This document shows, in pieces, positions 54,196 to 62,736 of a DNA stretch of 64,000 nt. A model generated the notes under the pieces. That model had not been told where the DNA came from. It searched no databases and saw only the letters and a list, made by a program, of their open reading frames with translations. The translations under genes and the position numbers were made by a program. The stretch comes from an uncultured Flavobacteriaceae bacterium (GTDB lineage: Bacteria; Bacteroidota; Bacteroidia; Flavobacteriales; Flavobacteriaceae). How positions within the stretch are numbered: position 1 is the stretch's first letter; the number at the start of each line of letters is the position of its first letter. Location of the stretch: contig CAJQMT010000002.1 of assembly GCA_905479475.1 (NCBI GenBank), forward strand, positions 1 to 64,000. Reading direction: 5' to 3'.

Positions 54196-55245
54196 ATGCC
54201 ACAATTTCACAACTTAAAAATCAAAGAAATCGTCAAAGAAACATTCAATGCGGTTTCCATTCTTTTTGAAGTTCCTTCTGATTTGGAAAAAACATATAAG
54301 TTCATAGCCGGACAGTACGTCACTATTCGAACTGAAATAAACAATGAAACCATTCGCAGAGCTTATTCTATTTGTTCGTCCGAAAAAAGTGGTGATTTGC
54401 GAATTGCTGTCAAAGCCATCAAAAACGGGGTGTTTTCCAACCACGCCTTTCAATATTTGAATTTGGGAGATTCTTTGGAGGTGGCGCCTCCCGAGGGAAT
54501 TTTCAAACTAAACACCGACAATAAGGCGCTGAAAAATTATGTAGGTTTCGCTGCAGGAAGTGGGATTACACCCATTCTTTCCATGATTAAAACTGTCCTG
54601 GAAAACGAACCCAAATCCACTTTTACTCTAGTTTATGGGAACAAAAGCAATCAAGAAACCATTTTTAAAGAAGAACTCGATGCTTTGGCGCAAAAATTTA
54701 TAGCCCGTTTAAACATAAAATATGTATTTAGCCAAGAAGAAACAAAAGGCGCCGAATATGGCAGAATCGACAAAGCGACTGTACATGCTATTGTAAGAGA
54801 AAAATTCAACCACCTTCGTTTTGACGAAGCCTTTCTTTGCGGTCCTGAAGAAATGATCCAGACCGTTTCAAAGACGCTATCAGAAGACGGCTTCTCGAAA
54901 AAAAATATACATTTTGAATTGTTTGTCTCTTCCACCAACACGAAAGAAGTTACCAACCAGGAAGGCATTTCAGAAATCACGGTTTTGGTAGATGATGAAG
55001 AAACGACCTTTTCTATGGACAAAAACGACACTCTTTTGGCTGCTTCATTACGCAACAATTTGGATGTTCCATACTCCTGTCAAGGAGGGGTTTGTAGCAG
55101 CTGTATGTGCAAAGTAACGGAAGGGAAAGCACGCATGACTGCTAATTCTATCCTAAGCGAAAGCGATTTGGAAGAAGGACTTGTTTTATCATGCCTGGCG
55201 CACCCAACCACCGAAAAAATCACCATCGATTTTGACGATGTCTGA
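54196..55245 (+). CDS. PaaE-like FAD/NAD(P)H ferredoxin reductase with [2Fe-2S] domain
   Basis: The start at 54196 (MPQFHNLKIKEIVKE) is chosen because the promoter overlaps the earlier ATG. FAD-binding (RRAYSIC), NAD(P)-binding (GSGITPILSM) and a C-terminal ferredoxin domain with C-x4-C-x2-C (CQGGVCSSC) plus a last Cys in LSCLAHP are all present. It is a paralogue of the reductase at 19063 with the same layout. PaaE feeds electrons to an oxygenase in phenylacetate breakdown, but no paa genes are here, so the real partner is unknown. Confidence 0.88.
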   Translation: MPQFHNLKIKEIVKETFNAVSILFEVPSDLEKTYKFIAGQYVTIRTEINNETIRRAYSICSSEKSGDLRIAVKAIKNGVFSNHAFQYLNLGDSLEVAPPEGIFKLNTDNKALKNYVGFAAGSGITPILSMIKTVLENEPKSTFTLVYGNKSNQETIFKEELDALAQKFIARLNIKYVFSQEETKGAEYGRIDKATVHAIVREKFNHLRFDEAFLCGPEEMIQTVSKTLSEDGFSKKNIHFELFVSSTNTKEVTNQEGISEITVLVDDEETTFSMDKNDTLLAASLRNNLDVPYSCQGGVCSSCMCKVTEGKARMTANSILSESDLEEGLVLSCLAHPTTEKITIDFDDV

Positions 55246-55266
55246 TTCCTAGTAGCTACTATTCAA

Positions 55267-57111
55267 TTACTTTCTTGGAAAACGATTGTTGCTTTTGTCA
55301 ATATCTGCCATCAATTCTAGCGGGTCGATGGAAACTGACTGGATCTTTTTTTGAACTGAAAAACGGTATTTCGGAGCCACCCATGACCAATCGTTTAAGA
55401 GTTCTGCATTGGTTCTCTTTTCTCCCCTCATAGCAACTATAGGGATGTAAAAATATGCTTTTGTTCCATCTTCATAAGAAACCATAAGATCTATGGGCAT
55501 GTGCATAGAACCTATTCTTTCGAGAACAATTTCATTTCCGTTCTTTACCGATACACTGTAATCAATAGTACGTGTTGTTTCTATCCAATTGTTATAATAC
55601 CAGTCCAAGGATATTCCTGAAATTTTCTCCACTGTTCGCAAAAAATTGTGAGGTGTCGGATGTTTGAATATAAAATCTACATAGTACTTCTGCAAGGCTT
55701 TTTCTAAAGAATCCTCTCCGATAACATACGCCAGTTGTTTCAAAAATATAGCGCCTTTGTCATAACTAGAAATTCCATAAGCATAATTGTAACGATAATA
55801 ATCAGCGTGGGTTGTCATGGGCTCACTAATATTGTACTTTACAAATTTGTAATAACTGTCGTAGCTTGCTTTGTTTGGGTTTTTAGAAAACCTCTCGAGT
55901 ACCTTATCCTCTGCTTTTTGTGAAATATACGTTGCAAAACCTTCATCCATCCATGGGTACTTACTTTCGTTAGTCGCTAATACAAACTGGAACCAAGAAT
56001 GTGCCAATTCATGGGCTACTACCCCGACCAAACTTCCAAAACTTCTTTCCCCGGTAATCAAGGTACACATCCCGTATTCCATTCCTCCATCTCCCCCTTG
56101 TATCACAGAATATTGTGGGTACGGATATGTCCCAATTTGCTGGTTATAGTACGACAGTAACTCTGCTATTTTCGGCTGCAAATCTTTCCAATTTTGCAAG
56201 AAGGATTTCGTCATGGTGCTTTTGTAAAAAAAGCGAAGTACCGTTCCTTCTTTTGTTAAAATAACATCGTGTGTAAAATCAGGATCTGCTGCCCAAGTAA
56301 AATCATGTACGTTGTGCGCTTTGAAATGCCATTTTAATTTGCCTTCTTCTCCTTTTTTAAATTCTTCACCCGCTTGCGAATAACCATGTCCAACTTCTTC
56401 CGTGTTTTGTAGAACTCCTGTCCCACCAACTGTATATTTTTTATCGAGATACAAGGTGACATCAAAATCGCCCCACTCGCCATAGAATTCTCTCCCAATA
56501 TACGATTGCGCATGCCATCCTTCAACATCATAGACTGCCATTTTGGGGTACCATTGCGTCATGGACAGCGCAACGTTTTCTTTATTATTTCTTCCCGAGC
56601 GTCTCACCTGATTTGGTACCTGTCCCAAAAATTCCATCTCAAAAACAGCCTTCTTCCCAGGTGCAATAGGCTTGTTTAAATACACTTCTAAGATCGTCCC
56701 ATCAATCTTGTAGGTCAGTAGTTCCTTGTTCTGCTTCAAAGAATTAATTTCGATAAATCCGATTTCATTAGGTTTCAAAAGCGCTATTTTACTTGTCAGT
56801 ACAGGATTTTCCGAAGTGCCTGTATTTGTAACCATACGCGGATCGGGATCTTTGCTGTGTTGCACGCGGACATCCATTTCCGAATTTGGCTGAAAAGCAT
56901 TGAAATACAAATGATAGTACACTTTTTTCAAGACATCCGGAGAATTGTTCGTGTAGGTCAATTTTTGTTTTCCCTTGTATTGATAGGTTTGTACATCCAT
57001 ATCAATCTCCATCACATAGTCAACCTCTTGCTGCCAATAGCAACTTTTTTGTGCCCTCGAGGATTGCGTCAAGAAAACGGCAAAAACAAAACTTACAAAC
57101 AGTGCTCTCAC
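55267..57111 (-). CDS. M1 family metallopeptidase
   Basis: A signal peptide (about 1-20) precedes a gluzincin domain with zinc motif HELAHSWFQF and the third ligand Glu in WMDEGFATY, 18 residues after the motif as the family requires. A GGMEYG element replaces GAMEN in substrate binding. It is probably a periplasmic or exported aminopeptidase of 614 aa. It is the second of three hydrolase genes on this strand, 25 bases after the S8 peptidase. Confidence 0.92.
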   Translation of the reverse strand: MRALFVSFVFAVFLTQSSRAQKSCYWQQEVDYVMEIDMDVQTYQYKGKQKLTYTNNSPDVLKKVYYHLYFNAFQPNSEMDVRVQHSKDPDPRMVTNTGTSENPVLTSKIALLKPNEIGFIEINSLKQNKELLTYKIDGTILEVYLNKPIAPGKKAVFEMEFLGQVPNQVRRSGRNNKENVALSMTQWYPKMAVYDVEGWHAQSYIGREFYGEWGDFDVTLYLDKKYTVGGTGVLQNTEEVGHGYSQAGEEFKKGEEGKLKWHFKAHNVHDFTWAADPDFTHDVILTKEGTVLRFFYKSTMTKSFLQNWKDLQPKIAELLSYYNQQIGTYPYPQYSVIQGGDGGMEYGMCTLITGERSFGSLVGVVAHELAHSWFQFVLATNESKYPWMDEGFATYISQKAEDKVLERFSKNPNKASYDSYYKFVKYNISEPMTTHADYYRYNYAYGISSYDKGAIFLKQLAYVIGEDSLEKALQKYYVDFIFKHPTPHNFLRTVEKISGISLDWYYNNWIETTRTIDYSVSVKNGNEIVLERIGSMHMPIDLMVSYEDGTKAYFYIPIVAMRGEKRTNAELLNDWSWVAPKYRFSVQKKIQSVSIDPLELMADIDKSNNRFPRK

Positions 57112-57136
57112 TTGTTCATCATTAAAAAATTAAACC

Positions 57137-58804
57137 CTACTTTTTCGATACCATACTTTCAGCCATACGGACAGCGTTGTATGCATTTACAATTCTTCCA
57201 GTGACACACAATTCAGACAACGAAACCAAAACATCTGTTGTTCCTGGTTGGATGACCTTGAAAGGAATAAGTGTTCCAGAATTCATCAAAATACGCTTTA
57301 CTTGTTTTGCCGAAAGGGCGGGGTAATAGGAACGTAGCAAGGCTGCTACCCCTGCCGTTGAAGGAGAAGCCATGGAGGTTCCACTTAAAAACCGATACGA
57401 ATTCTCCGTAACAGGCGCATAGATTTTTACGCCGGGAGCAAAAATATCTACATTTTTTTTTCCATAATTTGAAAATGTAGCCAAGAGGTGTTCGTCGTAA
57501 GAAGAACTCATTGCCCCAACCGTAATCATATTGTCAGAAATTTCATTTGTCAAATCTGGGGCATCGTTTGGAAATACACCTATCTCATCAATATTTTGCG
57601 CGTTGTTGCCTGCTGCATTTACGATCAATACGTCGTGTTTTTCCGCATAGCGAATAGCTTCGTAAACCCATTCCACATTTGGAGAATACCCTTTGCCAAA
57701 ACTTGTATTGATTACTTTTGCACCGTTGTCAACGGCATATCTGAATCCCAAAGCCACGTCTTTGTCATACTCATCTCCGTTCGGTACGCAACGCACCGAC
57801 ATCAATTTCACATTCTTTGCGATTCCACTCATCCCATTTTCATTAATCTTTTCCGCCAAAATAATTCCTGCAACGTGCGTGCCGTGAATTTCATCTTTTT
57901 CCCGATTGCTTGGGTCTCCATCTCCATAATCTGTTACTGACATATCAAACTCATTATCTCCCAACAATGTACTTCTGGGATTGAAATCCAAATTGTAAAA
58001 AGCGTTTACTTGGGATGTGTAATAAGCAACACCTCCTTTCAAATGAGCCATTTCTTCTTGGTAGCTCGTTCCTCCTGTCAATACTCGGATAGTCATTTCT
58101 TTTTGTTTGCTCAACGCTTCATCCGTTGTTACAATAGCCGTCACGTCTGCCAACGTATAAACCTCTTTACCCGTGCTTTGTAACATGGCATTGTGGGCAG
58201 ATTCGTACATCTTATAATAAGAAGTATACTTATTTTTACTTTCGGAAGCCTTGTCCAATTTTGCATCAAACACTTCTTTGAGTTCCATGTATTCTTGGTA
58301 TTCTTTTTTATCAGCCTCTGAAATTTGAGCTGTTGTCGTGCCTTCAAATTTTACAGATTTCTGTTTTATCAATCGAGTTATTTCAAGGTTCTCATCGTAG
58401 ATTTCACCCAAAAAATTCCAGCCATGAACATCATCGACATAACCATTTTTATCATCATCGACTCCGTTTCCTGGTATTTCGTCTTCATTGACCCACAGTA
58501 CATTTTTCAAAGCATCGTGTTTCAATTCGATTCCTGAATCATTTACTGCGACAATAATTTCTGTCGCTTTTTTCCCTTTTAAAAAATCATATGCTTTTGC
58601 AACACTCATTCCTGGAATGGTGTCTGTCGCAAGATCTGCATGTCCCCAAGTTTGTTTTTGGAATTCAGTAAGCATCTGCTCTTTTGCAGGCAATTCCACA
58701 GCGTTCAAACTTGCTTTGGGAACCGGTATATTGCGAATAGACCTACAACTTCCTATAGAAATTAGTAAGAGAACAGCGAAGCAGGTTTCATTGAATCGTT
58801 TCAT
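57137..58804 (-). CDS. S8 family serine peptidase (subtilisin-like lipoprotein)
   Basis: The lipobox LLISIGSCRS suggests a lipoprotein. The catalytic triad is Asp in VAVNDSGIEL, His in HGTHVAGII and Ser in SGTSMASPS. A charged, helical insertion of about 120 residues (for example IVTTDEALSKQKEM) lies between the Asp and His motifs, where ordinary subtilisins have only about 40 residues. It is in one run with the M1 peptidase and the MBL hydrolase, with gaps of 12-25 bases, which indicates an operon. Confidence 0.92.
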   Translation of the reverse strand: MKRFNETCFAVLLLISIGSCRSIRNIPVPKASLNAVELPAKEQMLTEFQKQTWGHADLATDTIPGMSVAKAYDFLKGKKATEIIVAVNDSGIELKHDALKNVLWVNEDEIPGNGVDDDKNGYVDDVHGWNFLGEIYDENLEITRLIKQKSVKFEGTTTAQISEADKKEYQEYMELKEVFDAKLDKASESKNKYTSYYKMYESAHNAMLQSTGKEVYTLADVTAIVTTDEALSKQKEMTIRVLTGGTSYQEEMAHLKGGVAYYTSQVNAFYNLDFNPRSTLLGDNEFDMSVTDYGDGDPSNREKDEIHGTHVAGIILAEKINENGMSGIAKNVKLMSVRCVPNGDEYDKDVALGFRYAVDNGAKVINTSFGKGYSPNVEWVYEAIRYAEKHDVLIVNAAGNNAQNIDEIGVFPNDAPDLTNEISDNMITVGAMSSSYDEHLLATFSNYGKKNVDIFAPGVKIYAPVTENSYRFLSGTSMASPSTAGVAALLRSYYPALSAKQVKRILMNSGTLIPFKVIQPGTTDVLVSLSELCVTGRIVNAYNAVRMAESMVSKK

Positions 58805-58816
58805 GTTTTTTATTTT

Positions 58817-59680
58817 TTAAATAGTGAATTGATCTTTAAAAGAAAATGTTTCTTTCAAACGAAACCCTTTGTCCGTTTGTTTGATGGTGCATAATTCGTT
58901 CGAAGCATCGTGTTCCAAAAACAACAAGTATTCTTGAGCTACTGCTTCCCTTAAAAAAAGCTCTTTTTCTTGCATCGTTAAAAGTGGTCGGGTGTCATAA
59001 CTCATCACATATGGCAATGGAATATGACCAATTGTCGGCAACAAATCAGCGACAAAAACAATGGTTTTCCCTTTGTAACGAATGTGCGGTAACATTTGTT
59101 TTTCTGTATGTCCATCCACCGTAAATATCTCAAAGCCCAAAGCAGTATTTTTCAAATAATTTTCATCGTTGACTTCAACGAAATTCAATTGTCCACTTTC
59201 TTGTATGGGTAAAATATTCTCTGATAAAAAAGAGGCTTTTTCTCTTGAATTTGGCTCAGTTGCCCATTTCCAATGTTCTTTGTTGGACCAAAACCGCGCA
59301 TTTTTAAAGGCGGGTTGAAAAAATGTTTTGGTGGCATTCCACTCGATACATCCTCCACAGTGATCGAAGTGCAAATGCGTTAAAAAAACATCTGTGATAT
59401 CGTCTTTATGGAAACCGTAGTTGGCCAGTGAACGTTCTAAAGAAAAATCTCTCGACACATCAAAATGACCAAAAAAAGATTCGGATTGTTTGTTACCTAT
59501 CCCCGTGTCAATCAATAGCAATCGTTCTCCATCTTCAATCAACAAACTTCGCATAGAAACCTCAATCCTATTATGCGCGTCTGCTGGATTTGTTCTTTGC
59601 CAAATAGTTTTGGGTACGACTCCAAACATGGCTCCGCCATCGAGTTTGATACGTCCGGTTTCGATAGGATAAATTTTCAA
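58817..59680 (-). CDS. MBL-fold metallohydrolase
   Basis: The metal-binding motif HLHFDHCGG and a second His in VDGHTEKQ identify a metallo-beta-lactamase fold hydrolase of 287 aa without a signal peptide. Lactonases, thioesterases and phosphodiesterases share this layout, so the substrate is open. It is the first gene of the three-hydrolase run. Confidence 0.88.
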   Translation of the reverse strand: MKIYPIETGRIKLDGGAMFGVVPKTIWQRTNPADAHNRIEVSMRSLLIEDGERLLLIDTGIGNKQSESFFGHFDVSRDFSLERSLANYGFHKDDITDVFLTHLHFDHCGGCIEWNATKTFFQPAFKNARFWSNKEHWKWATEPNSREKASFLSENILPIQESGQLNFVEVNDENYLKNTALGFEIFTVDGHTEKQMLPHIRYKGKTIVFVADLLPTIGHIPLPYVMSYDTRPLLTMQEKELFLREAVAQEYLLFLEHDASNELCTIKQTDKGFRLKETFSFKDQFTI

Positions 59681-59821
59681 AGGCTCCTTTTTTAAAATTT
59701 ACGAGTGCGCGTTCTCTACGAATATAAGAAATTCTACATTCATGAATGCGGCTGCTTTTGCCAAATATGGCAATGCTTACAAAAGTGCTACTTTTTTCGG
59801 AAGAAGTATGTTAAATAAATA

Positions 59822-59853
59822 AAAAAACCATCTTGGATCAAGATGGTTTTTTA
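59822..59853. terminator. Bidirectional terminator after tRNA-Cys
   Basis: AAAAACCATCTTG and CAAGATGGTTTTT form a perfect stem with a 4-base loop; it has A and T runs on both sides and follows the tRNA on the minus strand. Confidence 0.9.
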
Positions 59854-59854
59854 G

Positions 59855-59925
59855 AGGCGTCGAGCGGATTCGAACCGCTGTAGATGGTTTTGCAGACCAC
59901 TGCCTAGCCACTCGGCCACAACGCC
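59855..59925 (-). tRNA. tRNA-Cys (GCA)
   Basis: The minus strand reads GGCGTTG...CGACGCC as the acceptor stem with one G-U pair, TGGCCGAGTGGCTAGGCA for the D arm, CTGCAAA around the GCA anticodon and GGTTCGAATCC for the T arm. The discriminator is T, and CCA is not encoded. No variable-arm extension is present. Confidence 0.96.
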
Positions 59926-59978
59926 ATTGCGGATGCAAATTTAGACATTTTTACTATCTGCACAAGAACTTTCAAGGA

Positions 59979-60338
59979 TTATTTTCTCTTTTCAGAAAGC
60001 ACTACAGTCACTTGTTCAACATCTCCTCCAATAGGTGGATTTATCTTAGAAACAGCAACTTTTACTTTTTGCACCATCGGTATTTCAACCAACACTCGGT
60101 CAATAATTCTTTTGGCAACATGTTCCAATAATTCTGATCGAATTGCCATTTCTTGTTTTGCGATCAAGTTCAAATGAACGTAATCTACCGTATCTGAAAG
60201 CCGATCAGTGGAAGAAGATTTTTCCAAATCTGCTTTGACAGCAATGTCCACGCGATAATCAGAGCCTATTTTTGCCTCTTCCTCCAGACACCCGTGATAG
60301 GAATAGGTACGTATATTTTCAACTTTGATGGTTCCCAT
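59979..60338 (-). CDS. folB: Dihydroneopterin aldolase
   Basis: This 119-aa protein (start MGTIKVENIRTYSYHGCLEEE at 60338) matches FolB, which makes 6-hydroxymethyl-dihydropterin for folate. The family's YHGCLEEE-like N-terminus, the DTVDYVHL segment, the LLEHVAKRI stretch and the conserved Lys in KVKVAVSKINPP are all visible. The track's start is 7 codons upstream. It is a lone gene between tRNA-Cys and glnS. Confidence 0.9.
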   Translation of the reverse strand: MGTIKVENIRTYSYHGCLEEEAKIGSDYRVDIAVKADLEKSSSTDRLSDTVDYVHLNLIAKQEMAIRSELLEHVAKRIIDRVLVEIPMVQKVKVAVSKINPPIGGDVEQVTVVLSEKRK

Positions 60339-60565
60339 TTTTATTTTGTTTGATTGCAAATTTACGGAAACTCAAACGAGAAGCCTCCGCCACACTGGAA
60401 AAATATATCCAATCCACACAGGATCGCTTTTTTTCTAAATTTGACAAAAAAATCACATCTTCAAATCACCAATTCCATTTCAAACAAAGGCTTGTTCAAT
60501 TCCGCTATTTTTTATTCTATTTTCTTTAAATTTGCAGCTTTACAAACCCTTTCAACTCGTTGAAG

Positions 60566-62659
60566 ATGACAGATGAAAAAAAGTCTTTGAACTTTATTGA
60601 ACAAATCATTGAGGAAGATCTTAAAAACGGTTTGTCTCCTGACAAGTTGCGTTTTCGTTTTCCACCTGAACCAAATGGATATTTACATATCGGACATGCA
60701 GCTTCTATTTGTCTTAATTTTGGTTTAGGATTGAAATACGAGGCTCCTGTAAACCTTCGCTTTGACGACACCAATCCTGCTAAAGAAGAGCAAGAATATG
60801 TAGATGCCATACGCAGAGATGTAAAGTGGTTGGGCTTTGAGTGGGACAAAGAATTTTTCTCTTCCGATTATTTTCAACAACTCTACGATTGGACACTCCA
60901 ACTCATTAAAGAAGGCAAGGCATATGTAGACAATCTTTCTTCTGAGGAAATGGCCTTACAAAAAGGAACCCCCACAGAACCTGGAGTGGATAGCCCTAAT
61001 AGAAACCGTGCTATCGAAGACAACTTGGCACTCTTTCAACAAATGAAAAATGGAGATTTTGAAGAAGGTTCTCACGTATTGCGTGCCAAAATAGACATGC
61101 AACACATAAATATGCACATGCGTGACCCAATTATGTATCGCATCCTTAAAAAAGAACACCATAGAACTGGAAACGATTGGTGCATTTATCCAATGTACGA
61201 TTGGACGCATGGCGAATCGGATTATTTGGAGCAAATTTCCCATTCTATCTGTACATTAGAATTCAAAAGTCACCGCGACTTATACGATTGGTATGTGGAT
61301 CAAATTGTGGACACCCACCAATTAAGACCCAAACAACGAGAATTTGCCCGTAGAAATTTAAGTTATACGGTCATGAGCAAACGAAAGTTATTACAACTCG
61401 TTGAAGAAGGAGTTGTCAATGGCTGGGACGACCCTCGTATGCCTACCATCTCTGGTTTAAGAAGACGAGGATATACACCCGCTTCCATCCGAAAGTTTAG
61501 TGAAACTGCAGGAATTTCGAAAAGAGACAATGTTACGGATGTTGCCTTGCTCGAGTATTGTATCAAAGATGACCTGAACAAAACGGCTCCCCGTGTCATG
61601 GCTGTTTTAAATCCTTTGAAATTGATCATTACCAATTACCCTGAAGGAAAAGAGGAGTGGGTGACTGCCGAAAACAACCCAGAAGATCCAAGTGCAGGTG
61701 ACAGACAGGTTCCTTTTTCGAGAGAAATTTATATTGAAAAAGAAGACTTTAGAGAACAGGCTAATAAAAAATTCTTCCGACTAAAATTGGGAGGTGAGGT
61801 GCGTTTGAAAAACACCTATATCATCAAAGCACATGATGTGGTAAAAGATGCCGATGGAAATATTACAGAAGTACATTGCACTTATGATGAAGATTCTAAA
61901 AGTGGAAGTGGTACCGAAGCGAGTACACGACGCGTAAAAGGAACCTTGCACTGGGTATCGATACAGCACGCCGAAAAAGTGGAGGTTCGTTTGTACGACC
62001 GGCTATTTACAGAGGAAGCGCCCGACGGCCACAAAGAAAGAGATTTCAAAGAATTTATAAACCCAAACTCCTTGTCAGTTGGAAGTGCCTTTGTAGAGCC
62101 GAGTTTGAAAAATGCGCAAATAGGAGACAAATTTCAATTCCAAAGAAAAGGGTATTTCTGTATGGACACAGACGCTTCTACTGACAACTTGATTTTCAAC
62201 AAAACAGTAGGCTTGACCGATTCTTTTGCTAAAATTGAAAAGAAAGCCAAAGCACCTGCTCGAAACGAATCCTTTGAAAAAGTGGGACCTCTTGCCGGAA
62301 AATATTTGAAAGCAAGAAGTGACAAGGAAAGAAATGCCTTAAAAGAAGCCATTACTGAACTGGGCAAAAACATTCCTTTCGAAGCGTTACTTGCTCCCAT
62401 GGAAGTTGCAAAATCAAACAAAGAAATTTTATCGTGTCTCTTGACACTAGCAACAGGTGTTGAAAGTGAAGAAAATGAAGTCTTAGAAAAATTTGCAACA
62501 ACCACACTTGGCTCGAACAATAGCACCCTAAAAGTAGAAGCTATCAAATATCTATTGGAAAATAATTGGCTAAAAAAGAAATTTGACCATGCCTTACAAA
62601 CCTTAAAAACGGAAGATAAAAACCCATTTGTTCGAAGTTTACTCGAAGAAAACCTTTAA
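60566..62659 (+). CDS. glnS: Glutaminyl-tRNA synthetase with extra C-terminal domain
   Basis: The class I catalytic core has the HIGH motif in PNGYLHIGHA and a KMSKS-like VMSKRK; the tRNA anticodon-binding beta-barrels follow to about residue 555. The ATG at 60566 is used instead of the TTG two codons earlier. About 135 residues beyond the normal end (from KAPARNESFE) form a helical region. Bacteroidota GlnRS is often fused to a YqeY-like domain, but I cannot match this tail confidently to YqeY. A terminator follows. Confidence 0.95.
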   Translation: MTDEKKSLNFIEQIIEEDLKNGLSPDKLRFRFPPEPNGYLHIGHAASICLNFGLGLKYEAPVNLRFDDTNPAKEEQEYVDAIRRDVKWLGFEWDKEFFSSDYFQQLYDWTLQLIKEGKAYVDNLSSEEMALQKGTPTEPGVDSPNRNRAIEDNLALFQQMKNGDFEEGSHVLRAKIDMQHINMHMRDPIMYRILKKEHHRTGNDWCIYPMYDWTHGESDYLEQISHSICTLEFKSHRDLYDWYVDQIVDTHQLRPKQREFARRNLSYTVMSKRKLLQLVEEGVVNGWDDPRMPTISGLRRRGYTPASIRKFSETAGISKRDNVTDVALLEYCIKDDLNKTAPRVMAVLNPLKLIITNYPEGKEEWVTAENNPEDPSAGDRQVPFSREIYIEKEDFREQANKKFFRLKLGGEVRLKNTYIIKAHDVVKDADGNITEVHCTYDEDSKSGSGTEASTRRVKGTLHWVSIQHAEKVEVRLYDRLFTEEAPDGHKERDFKEFINPNSLSVGSAFVEPSLKNAQIGDKFQFQRKGYFCMDTDASTDNLIFNKTVGLTDSFAKIEKKAKAPARNESFEKVGPLAGKYLKARSDKERNALKEAITELGKNIPFEALLAPMEVAKSNKEILSCLLTLATGVESEENEVLEKFATTTLGSNNSTLKVEAIKYLLENNWLKKKFDHALQTLKTEDKNPFVRSLLEENL

Positions 62660-62675
62660 GTAATACTTTTTTATC

Positions 62676-62711
62676 AAAAGGGCGATTTCTTTGAAACTGC
62701 CCTTTTTTTTT
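62676..62711 (+). terminator. intrinsic terminator after glnS
   Basis: AAAAGGGC and GCCCTTTT pair across 15 bases and end in T9. Confidence 0.85.
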
Positions 62712-62736
62712 ATGCTTCCATAAAACTTTATTCTAC

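Noticed and set aside
59979-60565. tRNA-Cys as an integration site for a mobile element
   Set aside because: No integrase, phage gene or direct repeat of the tRNA end is present next to it.
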